A stretch of DNA of 64,000 bases from JAGLCW01 sp964427915. GTDB taxonomy: Bacteria; Caldisericota; Caldisericia; UBA6126. The position numbers were made by a program, and so were the translations under genes. Positions within the stretch are counted from its first letter, which is position 1, and each line of letters begins with the position of its first letter. A model generated the notes under the pieces. That model had not been told where the DNA came from. It saw only the letters and a list, made by a program, of their open reading frames with translations, and made no database searches. The DNA lies in the NCBI GenBank assembly GCA_964427915.1, contig CAYRWA010000030.1:14051-78050 (forward strand), given 5' to 3'. Of this stretch, positions 25,011 through 34,793 are shown one piece after another.

Positions 25011-28000
25011 ATGGACAAAATTCATTTCGGTAAATATGTTGCAGTTGAAGAAATTGGCAGAGGTGGGATGTCCATTGTGTATAGAGGGGACCATCCGACC
25101 CTTAACAAGCCAGTTGCAATCAAAGTATTATCTGAGTTTTTAACAGCAGATAAGAGCTTTATTAATCGATTTCAGAAAGAAGCAGATCTGTTGTCTTCTT
25201 TTAGGCATGCAAACATTGTTTCCATCCTGGATTATGGACAGCAAGGCTCGAAATACTTTATTGTAATGGAGTACATTGAGGGATTTACTGTACAACAAAT
25301 GACTATGCAAACAGGTCCTCTTCCTCTGAACATTATCACAAATATTTTGCAGGGTGTTGCTACAGCGCTTGCCTACACTCATCGAAAGAGTATTGTTCAC
25401 CAAGACATAAAGTCTTCCAACATTATGGTAGATAACAACGGGCACGTGTTAGTAACCGATTTTGGACTTTCTAGAAACATTAGTCTGGACAACATCGAAC
25501 AGAATACACAAGAAATTGTCGGAACCCTATCCTATTGCGCTCCGGAACAATTGGATCATAAAATTGGTAGAATTGATGCTACAACGGACATTTATTCTCT
25601 TGGAGTTGTTTTTTACGAAATGGCAACCGGTCAACTACCTTTTGCTGACGAAAATTCTTCTGTGAATATTGCCTATCAACACATCAATGTTATGCCTGAG
25701 TCTCCAAAAAAATTAAAACCAGATTTACTGCTAAAAGCTTCAAGCATGATTATGAAAATGCTGAAAAAGAAACAATCCGAACGATATCAAAATATGGAAG
25801 AAGTACTCAAAGATATCCAAGAATTACAGGATGTATCACAATACTATCGACCTAAATATGAAGAAGGCGAAGAGGAAGGCTCTTTTTTCGTTTTCCAATC
25901 CGATGGTGATGATTCCAAAACGGATCTACCTTCTCAAGATTCAGAAGCTCCTATTGTAATTTCATCAACCGATGAAGAATCCTCCACGAATGCAAAAGAT
26001 GAAAGCCAAGAAGATGAAGAAATTCCCCGAGAGGAGACCTCGATGGAAAAGGACAATACAATGAGAGAGTCACGCCAAAAACCTTCTACGGAAAAATCGA
26101 ATCACGAGGCTGAGCTTGGTTTCGAAACCGATCCCTATATTGGAAAAGAAGTCAAACACCGATATCGAATTCAAAAGCTTATTCTCCGTCGGATTTTAAG
26201 CAAACTATATTATGGCATTGATTTGGTTAAAGATGTTCCCGTTACCATTCAGCTTCCCAATGAATCAAGACCAACCTTTAAAACGAGGATCAGTAGAGAA
26301 ATAGAGACAATGAAAAAAATTGATCACCCGGGTTTTGTGAAGTTTATTGATGTGATTGAAGAAGACGGGGTACACTTTGTCATACGAGAATATGTTGAGG
26401 GGAGTTCTGTAAAAAATCTTCTCAAGAGAGAACAGCTATCTATCAAACGCAGCGTATTAATTGCATTGGATGTTTTAGATGCACTGGCCTATTTGCATCA
26501 AAGAAAAATTATTCATAGAGATTTAAATTCTGATGTGGTGATGATACCAAACAAGGGCAGAACCCGCATTAGCTCCTTAGGTTTTACACGCGTTGAGGAT
26601 GCTTCAAGCGTATCAAGCGGAGAGTTTTTAGGTGTAGTACAATATACTGCTCCCGAACAAATAACGCAGTCTTTTTCAGATGCAAGAACAGATATTTATG
26701 CTGTCGGCGTTCTTCTATTTGAAATGCTCACTGGGGCGCCTCCATTTGACTCTACTCTTCCGGTTGAAGTCATGGACATGCATTTAAAAAAGGTTCCTCG
26801 TTTCCCCGAGGAATCTCAAAAAGGCATCCCTTTGACTCTTCAAAGAATTGTTTTGAAAGCACTCTCGAAACAACCGGAACAGCGTTTTCAAACAGCAGAA
26901 GAAATGACAGAAGCTTTAGAAACTTTTTTAACAAGCTACACAGGAAAGAATGCAGAATCATCAATGCCCAAACGTGATTTGGAAGAATCCCACCCAAGGA
27001 AGGAACACGGTCAAGACCCACACATGCCCCCCCTAAACGTCACATCTGATACAGGTTTGTATAGAGACTTACAGCAAAAGAATAGTCCAAAAAAACAAGT
27101 ATCCTTCTCAATAAAAAATAAACCCTCCCCTAAAATGAACCACGAGAACAAAGTGGATATTCGGAAAATTATCAATGATGATCTAAAAATGGATCCTCGT
27201 TCCAAAGAACCTGAAATAACACAAGAAAATGAAGTAACAAAAGAAAAACCAACCCGGAATGCAACATACTCCAAAGAGAAAGAAGTATACGAAGAAACAC
27301 AGAGAACCGCAAAAGTGGATTCAACAAACGCAAACTCTCCCACTTTTTCCATGAAACATTCAAAAAAAGATAGTGGAGGTACAAGCACCTCTCCAAAGAA
27401 ACGTTATTGGCTACCGGTGTTGTTAATTGGACTAGCAGCAGTGCTACTATTTTTCATTTTTGGACCTTTGTCTGGTTCTGATAATGAATCAGGATCTTCC
27501 AGCGCAGAATCTACCTTTCTAGAATGGGTTTCACCACAATCTGTAAAAGAGGTTTTCCTTTCTCCTCTTGTTCCCACCTCTATTGTTTTGCAAAACCCTT
27601 CTTGGGAACCCGACCACTATTATACAATTAAAAAAATAACTCCTACGGTTGATTATACGATTTCCAAACCCTCAGAGGATGGTGTTTTTACGCTAAAACT
27701 GTTTTCTTCCAATCCAAATTTAGAAAAAACTGTCCAGTTTACGATACAATATCGCAGCCCAGCGGATGAAGTTCGCAACGAAGTTACATATACAATTGCC
27801 AACACCCCAGATTCCGTATCAGAAATCCGGATTAATTATGAAAAAGCAACCTATAGTTTAAATAACGAAAATCCTCAAATGAATGATCCCAATGTGTTTA
27901 TATATCAAGAAAAAGTGTATATTCCCATTCGTTTTCTATACCGAGTTTTTGATGCAGATCTATCCTATGATTTTGAGGAAGAGAAAATCGAAATTCGCAA

Positions 28001-28214
28001 CCTGGACCAACACGTGTACGAGTTTTATTTATTTCAAAACAAATATGCGATCGATGGCCAGACAATAACCGGTGTGAATCCTGTTTTGGAGATCAACGAT
28101 ACAGCGTATCTTCCTATCGACTTTTTAAGTATCAAAATGCGTTTTTCGGTTGTTTTAGAAAGAAATATCGATGATCATTTTGTGATTCGTTTAATCAAGA
28201 ATCAAGAGACATAG
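25011..28214 (+). CDS. Transmembrane Ser/Thr kinase with tandem kinase and pseudokinase domains and an extracellular stalk domain
   Basis: 1067 aa after GGAGGG. Kinase 1 (about 8-265): IGRGGMSIVY loop, VAIK lysine, VHQDIKSSN catalytic loop (Arg of HRD replaced by Gln), VTDFG, and APEQL. Kinase 2 (about 378-640) keeps the fold (HRDL, APEQ, DIYAVGVLLFEMLTG) but has no glycine loop, Gln for the VAIK lysine (VTIQ), Val for the catalytic-loop Asn, and SSLG for DFG, so it is a pseudokinase. A charged disordered linker, a membrane helix (about 798-820) and an outside region follow, ending in a stalk domain (VYIPIRFLYRVFDADLSYD). tadZ starts two bases after the stop, so it is transcribed with the Tad pilus genes and probably senses envelope state to regulate pilus assembly (inference). 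Confidence 0.88.
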   Translation: MDKIHFGKYVAVEEIGRGGMSIVYRGDHPTLNKPVAIKVLSEFLTADKSFINRFQKEADLLSSFRHANIVSILDYGQQGSKYFIVMEYIEGFTVQQMTMQTGPLPLNIITNILQGVATALAYTHRKSIVHQDIKSSNIMVDNNGHVLVTDFGLSRNISLDNIEQNTQEIVGTLSYCAPEQLDHKIGRIDATTDIYSLGVVFYEMATGQLPFADENSSVNIAYQHINVMPESPKKLKPDLLLKASSMIMKMLKKKQSERYQNMEEVLKDIQELQDVSQYYRPKYEEGEEEGSFFVFQSDGDDSKTDLPSQDSEAPIVISSTDEESSTNAKDESQEDEEIPREETSMEKDNTMRESRQKPSTEKSNHEAELGFETDPYIGKEVKHRYRIQKLILRRILSKLYYGIDLVKDVPVTIQLPNESRPTFKTRISREIETMKKIDHPGFVKFIDVIEEDGVHFVIREYVEGSSVKNLLKREQLSIKRSVLIALDVLDALAYLHQRKIIHRDLNSDVVMIPNKGRTRISSLGFTRVEDASSVSSGEFLGVVQYTAPEQITQSFSDARTDIYAVGVLLFEMLTGAPPFDSTLPVEVMDMHLKKVPRFPEESQKGIPLTLQRIVLKALSKQPEQRFQTAEEMTEALETFLTSYTGKNAESSMPKRDLEESHPRKEHGQDPHMPPLNVTSDTGLYRDLQQKNSPKKQVSFSIKNKPSPKMNHENKVDIRKIINDDLKMDPRSKEPEITQENEVTKEKPTRNATYSKEKEVYEETQRTAKVDSTNANSPTFSMKHSKKDSGGTSTSPKKRYWLPVLLIGLAAVLLFFIFGPLSGSDNESGSSSAESTFLEWVSPQSVKEVFLSPLVPTSIVLQNPSWEPDHYYTIKKITPTVDYTISKPSEDGVFTLKLFSSNPNLEKTVQFTIQYRSPADEVRNEVTYTIANTPDSVSEIRINYEKATYSLNNENPQMNDPNVFIYQEKVYIPIRFLYRVFDADLSYDFEEEKIEIRNLDQHVYEFYLFQNKYAIDGQTITGVNPVLEINDTAYLPIDFLSIKMRFSVVLERNIDDHFVIRLIKNQET

Positions 28215-28216
28215 TT

Positions 28217-29404
28217 ATGGTACCAGGTTTTGGGTTTGAAAATCACCTAAGCGTTGTTTTTGCATTGGATACTGCTTCTGAATTGGAACAATATCAGCCA
28301 TACTTTGATAGCAATTCAATGCTACGAATAGAAGATCTAGTGGTGGATGGTTTTATTCTTGACGAAAAACTTCGGATGCTTACGCCCGATATTTTAATAC
28401 TGGACTATCACTTGAAAAATATCAATATGATTAGTTTTTTAGAAGAAGCGATTATCAAATATCCATCTACTTCCATTGTATTAATTGTTAAGGAAGAAGA
28501 CTTAATAGATATTCGAAAAATAGTGAAAACAGCTACCAGAAACGTAATTACTCGACCTATTCAACCGGAAGCTCTTCCTCAAATTGCTATGAATGCATTC
28601 GTATCTAGTTTTAAAGATAAAAAATTTCAGAATACGGGCATGCAATCCAAGGAACTGGGGAAGCTGTTAAGCTTCACTTCTTCAAAAGGTGGCGTGGGGA
28701 AGTCCCTTTTGGCGGTTAACCTAGCCCTTATTTTAGCAAATTTAACAGAGTCTTTTAAGGTTTTACTCATGGATTTAGGGCTTCCTTATGGAGACCAACG
28801 AGCCATTACCAATATAAGTCCTGACAAAACACAATCTACAATTGATTTGTTTACTATTGCCGATGAATTGTCACCAGAACGACTTAGCAATATAGTACAA
28901 AGAAGTGAAATTTATCCGAATTTTGATATTGTCGTGTCCCCTGGTTCTTTCGAAAGAATGAAAGAAATTGAGGATGGGAAAATTAGCAAGGCGATTCGAA
29001 CTCTGAAGCTTATTTATGACTACATTATTGTCGACCTTGATCCGGGGGTGAACAAGATATCGAAAATTGTATTTGAACAATCTGACAAAATCTTTATTTT
29101 GTTTACGCCAGAAATCCCCTCTTTATTTCGTTTAGTGAATTATTTAAAAGAGTTTCAGTGGTTGACTATTAATACTCCTCCAGAGATTATCTATAACAAA
29201 AGGACCAAAAAGGCAGATCAAAAGATTCATTCCATTCTTCAGAAAATTCTCCCTTACAAACTCTTTGGTTCTGTTCGGGAAGATCACAGAATTGCATTTG
29301 CTTCCATGAACGATATGTTTCCAGCTGTCACCAAGAAAGGTGTTATTCGTAAAGATGTCATGGATATTGCAGAAAAAATTCTTGAATGGGAGGGAAATGG
29401 ATGA
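28217..29404 (+). CDS. tadZ: TadZ/CpaE-type pilus localisation ATPase
   Basis: 395 aa. The N-terminal ~130 residues resemble a receiver domain (DILILDYHLKN, SIVLIVKEED, ITRPIQPEALPQIA). The C-terminal part is a ParA/MinD-type ATPase with deviant Walker A SSKGGVGKS (near residue 155), DLGLPYGD, and the Walker B-like YIIVDLDPG. TadZ proteins direct Tad pilus machinery to its site in the cell. It begins two bases after the kinase stop and overlaps the next gene by four bases. Confidence 0.88.
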   Translation: MVPGFGFENHLSVVFALDTASELEQYQPYFDSNSMLRIEDLVVDGFILDEKLRMLTPDILILDYHLKNINMISFLEEAIIKYPSTSIVLIVKEEDLIDIRKIVKTATRNVITRPIQPEALPQIAMNAFVSSFKDKKFQNTGMQSKELGKLLSFTSSKGGVGKSLLAVNLALILANLTESFKVLLMDLGLPYGDQRAITNISPDKTQSTIDLFTIADELSPERLSNIVQRSEIYPNFDIVVSPGSFERMKEIEDGKISKAIRTLKLIYDYIIVDLDPGVNKISKIVFEQSDKIFILFTPEIPSLFRLVNYLKEFQWLTINTPPEIIYNKRTKKADQKIHSILQKILPYKLFGSVREDHRIAFASMNDMFPAVTKKGVIRKDVMDIAEKILEWEGNG

Positions 29405-30777
29405 TGAAACATTCGCCGGATACAGAGGATTTTTATAAGAGTATCCGTAATCGTGTTTTTGAAGAGATTACTCCAGCAGAAATCTTAAGAGAAAAACAAG
29501 AGAATCCAGATCAAGTCAAACTAAAGATAAGAAATATTTGCTTGCAAACAATACAGGCATCCAAACGAGTTCTCCCCATAGAATATCAAGAGCAAATTAT
29601 TCATCGCCTTTTGAATGAAATATTTGGGTTTGGGATGATTCAGCCTCTTTTAGAAGACCCTTCTATTTCAGAAATCATGATCAATGCACCCGACTCAGTC
29701 TTTATTGAACGAGAGGGAAAACTAATTAAATCGGATGTTCAATTTGAATCTCCTACCCAAATAATACAAATAATTGATCGCATTGTGAGCCCATTAGGGA
29801 GAAGAATCGATGAGTCTAGTCCTTTAGTAGATGCTAGATTGCCCGATGGGAGTCGAGTGAATGCAGTGATTCCTCCCATTGCTGTAAAGAGTCCAACATT
29901 AACAATTCGAAAATTTAAAGATACCATTTTAGATTACGAGAGTCTGATTAATTATGGCTCCATGACGAAAGAAATGGCCAACTTTATTCATGCTATCGTT
30001 CGGGCTAGAGCCAATATCATAATATCTGGAGGCACAGGATCTGGAAAAACAACCCTGTTAAACGTTTGTTCAAGCTCTATCCCTTCCACAGAGAGAATTA
30101 TTACCGTAGAAGATTCAGTTGAATTGAAGCTGAAACAACCCCATGTTATATCTTTAGAAGCTAGGCCTCCTAACATTGAAGGACAAGGACAGGTTACCAT
30201 TCGCGACCTTGTAATCAATTGTTTACGTATGAGACCAGACCGAATCCTTGTTGGAGAAGTTCGTGGGAAAGAAGCTTTCGATATGTTACAGGCCATGAAT
30301 ACAGGTCATGATGGATCTCTGACAACCGTTCATGCCAATACACCCAAAGATGTCATTTCTCGTCTTACTTCCATGGTTTACATGACAGGCTTAGAAATGC
30401 CTGTACACATTTTGCAGGAAATGATATTCAGTGCTATCGAATGTGTGATTCAAACAGCTCGTTTTTCAGACGGGTCAAGACGAATTACCACAATATCTGA
30501 GCTCGCTGAGTTTAAGGATAAAGAAATAGTGCTAAACCATATATATCATTTTGTTGTAGATCGCCGAGATGAAAAAGGAAAAGTAGTGGGTCATTATGAA
30601 TACAAGCCTTATTCGGATCGTATTAAATCAAAATTAGAAGTTTTGCGTTATGAAAAGGAGCAGCCGTTAGACAGTTTAGAATCTCAGAAGAGTTCTGAAT
30701 CTCAAGATGTCAGCAAGGCAAACAACGAGAAGCTTCAAGACGTGATGAAAAAACTAGGTAAGCCGTATGAAAAATAG
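29401..30777 (+). CDS. tadA: Tad pilus secretion ATPase TadA/CpaF
   Basis: 458 aa. N-terminal helical domain, then the GspE-type ATPase: EIMINAPDSVFIE, GRRIDESSPLVDARLPDGSRVN, Walker A GGTGSGKTTLLN, the Asp box ERIITVEDSVEL, Walker B RILVGEVRGKEAFDML, and the His box TTVHAN. Hexameric motor in the cytoplasm that powers pilin assembly. Start ATG 29401 has GGGAGG seven bases upstream; the frame reaches 29386 but that start lacks a site. The start overlaps the tadZ stop. Confidence 0.95.
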   Translation: MMKHSPDTEDFYKSIRNRVFEEITPAEILREKQENPDQVKLKIRNICLQTIQASKRVLPIEYQEQIIHRLLNEIFGFGMIQPLLEDPSISEIMINAPDSVFIEREGKLIKSDVQFESPTQIIQIIDRIVSPLGRRIDESSPLVDARLPDGSRVNAVIPPIAVKSPTLTIRKFKDTILDYESLINYGSMTKEMANFIHAIVRARANIIISGGTGSGKTTLLNVCSSSIPSTERIITVEDSVELKLKQPHVISLEARPPNIEGQGQVTIRDLVINCLRMRPDRILVGEVRGKEAFDMLQAMNTGHDGSLTTVHANTPKDVISRLTSMVYMTGLEMPVHILQEMIFSAIECVIQTARFSDGSRRITTISELAEFKDKEIVLNHIYHFVVDRRDEKGKVVGHYEYKPYSDRIKSKLEVLRYEKEQPLDSLESQKSSESQDVSKANNEKLQDVMKKLGKPYEK

Positions 30778-31597
30778 TGATGGAAATTTTCAAGATGATC
30801 TTTTTGCTCCATTTTATCAAAAAAGAAAATCAAGAAAGAATGCTAAGGAGTATTCTGAACATAAAGTAAAAGAAGGTTCGATACAGGACGTTTTACAGCT
30901 ATCCTTCAACACGTTTACTATTGGATTGCTCCTTTTTAGTATCGCAGTAGGGGTTTTCTTTATCTTCTTTTTCATGTTTGATCTTAACATTGTCATGGGT
31001 ATTGTATTTATGTGCCTTGGCATTGTCGGTTTCCAAATCTTCTTGCAAATGAAAAAAGGAGAAAAAGAAAACAAGTTTGTCAATCAATTACCTGATACGC
31101 TGTCCGCTGTAGCAAATTCCCTGAAAGCAGGGTTTTCTTTGGATCAGGCATTTGAGTTTGTTTCCATGTCAATGCCCGAACCATCCAAAAGTGAGTTTTC
31201 AAAGATTCATATCAACTATCGAGTTGGGTTTACTCTCAAAGATTCATTAGAAAGTTTGATCCATAAATATCCCAATGCTGAAGTGAAGCTTTTTGTTTCT
31301 TCGCTGGTACTCCAAGCTCAAGTAGGTGGCAATGTAATTCCTTTTTTGGAAGAACTGAAGCAGATCTTGAAAGAGCGTGTAAAGCTTCGCAGAAGCATCG
31401 CTGTAGGAACAGCTCAGACGAAATTATCCTCTGCAATCGTGGCTCTGCTACCCTATGTTATGTTAATGATATTGGTTTCGTCAGGCTATGCAGCATTAAC
31501 AAATACATTAAAAGGTATTTTACTTTTAATATTAGCTGTCCTTATGCAAGTGATCGGTATTCACATTAATTCTCAATTAACTAAGATTGACTTATGA
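30767..31597 (+). CDS. tadB: Tad pilus inner-membrane platform protein TadB
   Basis: 276 aa. Two N-terminal membrane helices (about 48-90), a cytoplasmic type II secretion F domain (LPDTLSAVANSLKAGFSLDQAFEF... VQAQVGGN-like LQAQVGGNVIPFLEEL), then two C-terminal helices. Forms the membrane platform with TadC. Overlaps tadA by 11 bases and tadC by four (ATGA). Confidence 0.9.
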   Translation: MKNSDGNFQDDLFAPFYQKRKSRKNAKEYSEHKVKEGSIQDVLQLSFNTFTIGLLLFSIAVGVFFIFFFMFDLNIVMGIVFMCLGIVGFQIFLQMKKGEKENKFVNQLPDTLSAVANSLKAGFSLDQAFEFVSMSMPEPSKSEFSKIHINYRVGFTLKDSLESLIHKYPNAEVKLFVSSLVLQAQVGGNVIPFLEELKQILKERVKLRRSIAVGTAQTKLSSAIVALLPYVMLMILVSSGYAALTNTLKGILLLILAVLMQVIGIHINSQLTKIDL

Positions 31598-33393
31598 CAT
31601 CAACTCTAGAAACCTCTCTACTCACCTTAATTTTTGTTAGTACAATAGGATACCTAATTATCCGGCTTTGGTTTTCGTGGAAAGAGAGGAAGAAAAGATC
31701 CACAGATTCACTGTTCGGGATTGAAGAAGGCAAAAAGAAAAAAAACAAATCTCCCAATTTTATTGTAGAGACACTTTACAACCTATCCAAAGCCTTTTAC
31801 CGAATACTTCCCATGATGCGAGGCCTTGCCACGAAAAGAAGCCCTGAATCTAAAATGCAGCTAGATGACAAGCTAGAAAAAGCTGGTAGGCCATTTAATA
31901 TGGATGCTGATGAGCACAATAAGTTGAAAGTTTTTTGTGCATTCCTTTTCTTTTTCCTTCTTATGATTGTTGCCCTAGGCAATGAAGACACAAGTTTCTT
32001 TTACTATGCCATTGCTTTTGGTTTCATAGGGTTTGTGTACCCCGATTTTTTTATTTCCTCTCTGCTACAAGGAAGAGCAAAAAAGATATCTCTTGAACTT
32101 CCGGATGCTATGGATTTCATTGCTCTTTGTTTAGCAGCCGGCATGAATTTTCAGCTTGCTGTAGAAGAGTATGTCAAGAGAAACAACACCATACTGGCCG
32201 ATGAATTTGATGTTTTTATAAACGATGTGCAGGTGGGGTTTAACCGTATTGATTCATTTGAACATCTTTTGGCTAGAAATGAATCTCCTGAATTTCGCAG
32301 CTTTTTAAGCTCCGTGATTCAAGGGGAACAATTAGGAACTCCGCTCAGGCCTGTCATTATGAACCAAGCTGAAGAACTCCGAGCCAAAAGGCGATCTCAT
32401 GTAGAAAAAGAGATTGCAACTGCCCCTACCAAGATGCTTTTCCCTCTCATCATGTTTATATTACCAGCCATGCTTATGATCATTCTAGGATCTGTATTGT
32501 TACCAGCGCAAGCTGAAAAAAACACAAACATGACACTTACCTTCCAAAATTTCGTGTATTATCGAGTTACTCCCGGAGTCAAAGTTTTTGTGAATGGAAA
32601 TGAAGTCCCGGTATATGCCGTGCAGACAGTAAAAGAGCCTTTCACTGGAGAAATACAATTGCAATACACACAAGGCGCTATTGAGAGTCCAGAACAGTTA
32701 GACTACATTCACAATTATTTGGAAAACAACAAAATACAACAAGCATGGTTTGCTCGATTCGACATCCCCGAAGGAGAACTTGTAGAGTACTACATCTCGG
32801 TGGTTGCGCACAATGGCCAACGAGCTAGCGATTTCATTGCTATGAAATATATTAATTTCTCTTTACCAGATTTTGATGAAAAAGGCGTGTACAGCACCCC
32901 AGAAAAAACTGCTTCAATCCATGGGTTTCTTACTCCAGGGGTTAGCGTAAAAGCGATGATGCAAACAAAGGAGCTACCTGTTTCTCTGGATCCCCAAACG
33001 GGAGAGTTTTCTTTGTCTGATTTGGCTTTACTTTCAAAGAAAAACCATATAGTGTTTACTTTGACCGATGATATGGGGTTGTCAAAAACGATTGATAGAA
33101 CCATTCACTACACAGGTATTTATGTGAATGTTTCTTTTGCTAAGTCCACTACCGTTGATCAATATGGTGTATTGACAGGAACAGCTACCCCCAACACTTT
33201 GATTCAAGTGTACTCAATTCACAACAAAAAACTGCAACTAGAAACTTCCATTGCTGTTGACGAAACTGGTCAAGTGAAAAAAATGATTCCCATAGAACCA
33301 GGAGTCAATCAATTTCAAGTTTTTGCTGAAGACAAAGATGGCAAAAAGAGTCCAAAAATCCAATTGATTATAACAAGGAGTCTTACAGGATGA
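31594..33393 (+). CDS. tadC: Tad pilus platform protein TadC with a large extracytoplasmic extension
   Basis: 599 aa, about twice the normal TadC length. The first ~310 residues are a normal TadC: membrane helices, the F domain (LPDAMDFIALCLAAGMNFQLAVEEY, VIQGEQLGTPLRPVI), and the last helix ending IILGSVLLPAQA. The remaining ~290 residues would lie outside the membrane and show at least two Ig-like modules (HGFLTPGVSVKA...; LTGTATPNTLIQVYS... PGVNQFQVFAEDKDGKKS). Similar Ig-like repeats occur in the secreted protein at 16119. There is no frameshift or second start between the parts. Coupled to tadV by overlapping ATGATG/TGA. Confidence 0.88.
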   Translation: MTSTLETSLLTLIFVSTIGYLIIRLWFSWKERKKRSTDSLFGIEEGKKKKNKSPNFIVETLYNLSKAFYRILPMMRGLATKRSPESKMQLDDKLEKAGRPFNMDADEHNKLKVFCAFLFFFLLMIVALGNEDTSFFYYAIAFGFIGFVYPDFFISSLLQGRAKKISLELPDAMDFIALCLAAGMNFQLAVEEYVKRNNTILADEFDVFINDVQVGFNRIDSFEHLLARNESPEFRSFLSSVIQGEQLGTPLRPVIMNQAEELRAKRRSHVEKEIATAPTKMLFPLIMFILPAMLMIILGSVLLPAQAEKNTNMTLTFQNFVYYRVTPGVKVFVNGNEVPVYAVQTVKEPFTGEIQLQYTQGAIESPEQLDYIHNYLENNKIQQAWFARFDIPEGELVEYYISVVAHNGQRASDFIAMKYINFSLPDFDEKGVYSTPEKTASIHGFLTPGVSVKAMMQTKELPVSLDPQTGEFSLSDLALLSKKNHIVFTLTDDMGLSKTIDRTIHYTGIYVNVSFAKSTTVDQYGVLTGTATPNTLIQVYSIHNKKLQLETSIAVDETGQVKKMIPIEPGVNQFQVFAEDKDGKKSPKIQLIITRSLTG

Positions 33394-33944
33394 TGTATCA
33401 ATGGTCGTATCACTCAATAATACTCTATCTCGCAACCGTGATTATTTGCGGTATCTCAATTGTGACAGATATAAAAACCAGAAAAATTTTGAATGTTGTT
33501 ACCTACCCAGCCATTGTGTTTGGGTTTCTAGCTGGGCCAACCCTTGTGATATTATATGGGGGCAGTTTTTGGGAAGGGTTGACACATTCTTTATGGGGAT
33601 TTTTACTTGGTTTCGGTTTTTTCTTTGTTTTTTATCTGATTGGAAAAGGGAAAAATATGGGAGCAGGAGATGTTAAGTTAATGGGTGCGATCGGGGCCTT
33701 ATTGGGCTGGAAAATGACTGTTAATGCCATTATTATTACAGCTCTTGTAGGACTATTAGTAGCAGTCCTATTGTTTTTCCCACTATTCTATGCATTGATC
33801 AAAACAGGAAACGCTTCAACCTTGAAAGGATATGGTAAAATGACCATGCCCTATGGTGTATCTATAGCCATAGGAACTGTTTTAGCTGTTTTGCTTCGAA
33901 TATTGTATGTAACGCAAATTCTTGAGGCTCCGATTTTTCTATGA
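33390..33944 (+). CDS. tadV: Prepilin peptidase TadV/CpaA (A24 family)
   Basis: 184 aa, about six membrane helices. The two catalytic aspartates of A24 aspartyl proteases are visible: SIVTDIKTRKILN (Asp27) and GAGDVKLMG. It cleaves the leader of Flp pilins and TadE-type pseudopilins at the cytoplasmic face. AAGGAG lies nine bases before the start. It overlaps tadE by four bases. Confidence 0.93.
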   Translation: MMYQWSYHSIILYLATVIICGISIVTDIKTRKILNVVTYPAIVFGFLAGPTLVILYGGSFWEGLTHSLWGFLLGFGFFFVFYLIGKGKNMGAGDVKLMGAIGALLGWKMTVNAIIITALVGLLVAVLLFFPLFYALIKTGNASTLKGYGKMTMPYGVSIAIGTVLAVLLRILYVTQILEAPIFL

Positions 33945-34357
33945 AGCTTTGTAGTCGTACTAGGGAAAAAGGTACTACCACTATTGAATTTGCACTTTTG
34001 TTCCCTTTAGCGATGATCATTACATTTTTTGCCACGGTTATTCTTTTTCGATATGTTGATGCACTCATGATGACCTATCAAGCAAATCGAGTTGCACGAG
34101 TTCAATCCATGACGGAAAGTATCCCGCCTTCAATTCAACAAGAAATGCAGACTCTTCCTCTCTTAAACCAGTTTCAAGATCGCTCAATCCAAATTGTTCT
34201 GCACCAAGATGGCAGGGTTGAATCTGAAATACAAGTTCAACAAGGATTGATACCAGAATATTTGATCACTTTATCTCTTTCAGAGACTGCACGAAACTCA
34301 ACGGATCATTATAAAAGCATCACAGAAAGGGCCATTTTTATCTATGGTTTTGAATAA
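33941..34357 (+). CDS. TadE-type pseudopilin 1
   Basis: 138 aa. A short basic leader ends in EKG, followed by TTTIEFALLFPLAMII, which has the Glu at position +5 that prepilin peptidases need, then one membrane helix and a ~95-residue extracytoplasmic tail. Minor component of the Tad pilus. Coupled to tadV by an ATGA overlap and overlaps the next gene by 14 bases. Confidence 0.85.
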   Translation: MKLCSRTREKGTTTIEFALLFPLAMIITFFATVILFRYVDALMMTYQANRVARVQSMTESIPPSIQQEMQTLPLLNQFQDRSIQIVLHQDGRVESEIQVQQGLIPEYLITLSLSETARNSTDHYKSITERAIFIYGFE

Positions 34358-34793
34358 CAACATCTGCAAACAAGGCTTTCAGACCGACGAATCTGGGCAG
34401 TCCATTATTGAAACTGCTTTTTTGATCACGGTAGTTTTGTTAGTAGTGATGGCCTTTATTTCTTTGGGGGCTTCCTATTATTACAGAACCAACATGCATT
34501 ATATGACGTCCAATATTGCGCGCGTTTTATCGTTTTCAGACATCGAAAATGATGCTTCTCAAACACAACAATCCATCAATGATATTTTGGATTTTTATGA
34601 AAATGATATACTGTTCCCCATATATACCAGTGATCCAGATCGATTTACAATATCATGGGAAGAAAAAACTCTTGATTTAGTGTATACAGTGTATTTTATT
34701 GAAACACAGTACGAGAGTTTATCGATTCCATTTTTTCCTCCTACGGACATCATTGTTAGAACCTTTACTATAAAAACTGAAACAACATCATGA
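34344..34793 (+). CDS. TadE-type pseudopilin 2
   Basis: 149 aa. The leader ends in DESG, followed by QSIIETAFLITVVLLVV with Glu at +5, one membrane helix, and an outside tail ending in a predicted beta strand (DIIVRTFTIKT). Probably acts with the preceding TadE-type protein. It overlaps the next gene by four bases. Confidence 0.83.
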   Translation: MVLNNNICKQGFQTDESGQSIIETAFLITVVLLVVMAFISLGASYYYRTNMHYMTSNIARVLSFSDIENDASQTQQSINDILDFYENDILFPIYTSDPDRFTISWEEKTLDLVYTVYFIETQYESLSIPFFPPTDIIVRTFTIKTETTS

